From an uncultured Prevotellaceae bacterium (GTDB lineage Bacteria; Bacteroidota; Bacteroidia; Bacteroidales; Bacteroidaceae), in assembly GCA_937900485.1 (NCBI GenBank), contig CALCEL010000114.1:1-15502 (forward strand): a stretch of 15,502 nucleotides of DNA, written 5' to 3'. The notes below the pieces were generated by a model. That model was given only the letters and a program-made list of their open reading frames with translations. It was not told the origin of the DNA and searched no databases. Numbering within the stretch: the stretch's first letter is position 1; the number at the start of each line of letters is the position of its first letter. This document shows, piece after piece, positions 14,062-15,502 of this stretch. The position numbers were made by a program, and so were the translations under genes.

Positions 14062-14085
14062 GTAATTTCGTACTAAATTACGAAA
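14062..14085. promoter_or_regulatory. Overlapping inverted repeats in the divergent intergenic region
   Basis: Two perfect 7-bp inverted repeats interlock: GTAATTT (14062-14068) with AAATTAC (14075-14081), and TTTCGTA (14066-14072) with TACGAAA (14079-14085), each with a six-base spacer. They lie ten bases before the peptidase start and within the 66-base gap shared with the DUF4230 operon. TAATTTCG (14063-14070) is a one-mismatch -7 box for the peptidase. A shared operator is plausible but not shown. Confidence 0.4.
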
Positions 14086-14094
14086 AAAACTAAT

Positions 14095-15502
14095 ATGAGG
14101 AAAATAATTTCTTTGGCAATGTGTATTATTGCTTCTTTTTGTGCGTCAGCACGTGATATTTCTATAGATGATGTGGTAAATTCCACATATTCTCCTAAGA
14201 CAATTTACGGAGTGTCTCCGATGTCTGACGGTGTGTCTTACTCAAGGATCAGCGAAGATGGAAAGAAGATCGTACGTCATTCTTTCAAAAACGGAGAGGA
14301 ACAGGGGGTGTTGTTCGATGTCAATAATGCTCGAGGCGTTAAACTGACAAGAATCGACGGCTACATCATGTCACCGGACGGAAAGAATATTCTTGTCGAG
14401 ACACAGAGGACGCCTGTCTACCGACGTTCCGCTGTTTCTGAGTATTATATATATAATGTGAACAACAGGACATTGACTCCTCTGTCAAAGGGCGGGGCGC
14501 AGGAATGTCCTAAGTTTTCTCCCGATGGTAATGTCATAGCGTTTGTGCGCGACAATAACCTGTTTATTGTTAAACTTCTTTATAATAATGCGGAGACTCA
14601 GGTTACTAATGATGGTGAGTACAACAAGGTTATCAACGGGAAACCGGATTGGGTCTATGAGGAGGAGTTCAGCTTTAACTGCGCGTACGACTTCAGTTCT
14701 GACAGCCAGATGCTGGCGTGGCTCAGATTTGACGAGTCTGAGGTCAGCATATTCCAGTTCCCATGGTACAAGGGGGAGCGACCGGCAAAAAAGGAGTATA
14801 CTCTCTACCCGGGCGTGTACAGCTATAAGTATCCTAAAGCTGGTGAGGTCAACTCTCGCGTCTCTCTCCATAGCTTCGACATAAAGAGCCGTGTCACAAG
14901 AAAACTGGAAGTGCCTGTGGAGGCTGATGGCTATATACCGAGAATACAGTTCACTGGCGACAAGGATAAACTGGCTGTCGTCACTCTTAACAGACATCAG
15001 GATCAGATGGATATCTATATGGTGAACCCGCGTTCGACTTCTTCTCAGCTTATCCTCAGAGAAAAAGCTGATAAGTATGTTGACGAGAAAGCATACACTG
15101 AACTGGACTTCTCTAAGGATAAGTTCGTGCTTCTCAGTGAACGTGACGGATTTCAACACCTGTATTTGTATACTAATACGGGTACTCTCGTCAGACAATT
15201 GACTAAGGGCGAGTTCGACGTTAATGATTATTATGGCACGGATGAGACGGGTAAGTGTTTTTTCTTTGCTAGTAATGAGGGAAGCCCTATGGAGCAATAT
15301 ATATATAAGGTGGAAACTTCAGGAAAACGTCAACGACTGACATCGAAGAAGGGAACGCATTCTGCGATTTTCTCTTCTGACTGTTCGTTCTTCATGGATA
15401 AATTCTCGTCATTGTCCACTCCCAACGTGTATACTCTGTGTAACGCTGCTGGACGTGAGCTGACGACACTGGAGGATAATAAGGAGCTGCGTGATAATCT
15501 GT
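14095..15502 (+). CDS. Dipeptidyl peptidase IV (S9B), N-terminal propeller part; 3' end outside window
   Basis: The frame is open from the ATG at 14095 to the right edge (469 codons). DPP IV removes Xaa-Pro or Xaa-Ala dipeptides from peptide N-termini in the periplasm or at the cell surface. A signal peptide (about residues 1-19, ending ASFCASA) is followed by the eight-bladed beta-propeller. Hallmarks are PVYRRS (R110, near the place of human R125), DWVYEEEF with the substrate-clamping glutamates (E190, E191), YPKAGEVN, LSERDGFQHLYLY and the late STPNVYTL. The DWVYEEE motif is diagnostic and separates DPP IV from prolyl tripeptidyl peptidase and oligopeptidases. The Ser-Asp-His triad lies beyond the window, so activity cannot be judged. 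The full family length is about 700-740 residues, so roughly a third is missing. It diverges from the DUF4230 operon. Confidence 0.93.
   Translation, partial: MRKIISLAMCIIASFCASARDISIDDVVNSTYSPKTIYGVSPMSDGVSYSRISEDGKKIVRHSFKNGEEQGVLFDVNNARGVKLTRIDGYIMSPDGKNILVETQRTPVYRRSAVSEYYIYNVNNRTLTPLSKGGAQECPKFSPDGNVIAFVRDNNLFIVKLLYNNAETQVTNDGEYNKVINGKPDWVYEEEFSFNCAYDFSSDSQMLAWLRFDESEVSIFQFPWYKGERPAKKEYTLYPGVYSYKYPKAGEVNSRVSLHSFDIKSRVTRKLEVPVEADGYIPRIQFTGDKDKLAVVTLNRHQDQMDIYMVNPRSTSSQLILREKADKYVDEKAYTELDFSKDKFVLLSERDGFQHLYLYTNTGTLVRQLTKGEFDVNDYYGTDETGKCFFFASNEGSPMEQYIYKVETSGKRQRLTSKKGTHSAIFSSDCSFFMDKFSSLSTPNVYTLCNAAGRELTTLEDNKELRDNL

Noticed and set aside
14485..15297. Long minus-strand frame (270 residues) opposite the peptidase
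   Set aside because: Antisense shadow of the DPP IV gene, whose plus-strand frame carries diagnostic motifs such as DWVYEEE.

Overview
The window looks like chromosomal DNA of a Bacteroidales bacterium, most likely Prevotellaceae-like. The gene families point that way (GH97, DUF4827, DUF4230, a split methionine synthase reactivation domain), as do the Bacteroidetes-style promoters (TTTG, about 20 bases, TAnnTTTG) and the near absence of Shine-Dalgarno sequences. This assignment is inferred from the sequence; no database was searched.

Left part, plus strand, 1-6338: the C-terminal end of a dihydroorotase; a free-standing MetH reactivation domain; a membrane-anchored metallophosphoesterase; and a PlsC-type acyltransferase. 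These four are closely spaced and read like one transcription unit. After a 223-base gap with repeats and a foldable leader come a DHH/DHHA1 (NrnA-like) phosphoesterase and a secreted GH97 glycosidase. A strong intrinsic terminator ends this block.

Middle part, plus strand, 6500-10437: a membrane-anchored coiled-coil protein of unknown function, ribulose-phosphate 3-epimerase, a DUF4827-type lipoprotein with its own terminator, and a phosphoglucosamine mutase family enzyme. The promoter of the mutase lies almost on its start codon. A perfect 12-bp terminator hairpin ends the mutase gene.

Right part, 10438-15502: an AT-rich stretch of about 0.9 kb without convincing genes but with competing inverted repeats; a small single-span membrane protein; and a candidate small RNA of about 205 nt bounded by a consensus promoter and a 13-bp terminator. 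On the minus strand a three-gene envelope operon (14028 down to 11932) encodes two different DUF4230 proteins and a SIMPL-domain protein. Diverging from it is a dipeptidyl peptidase IV gene that runs off the right edge before its catalytic domain.

Most genes are housekeeping or envelope functions. The least explained items are the candidate small RNA, the structured leader before the NrnA-like gene, the competing hairpins at 10618-10702 and the DUF4230-DUF4230-SIMPL operon. No mobile element, CRISPR array, tRNA or rRNA was seen.
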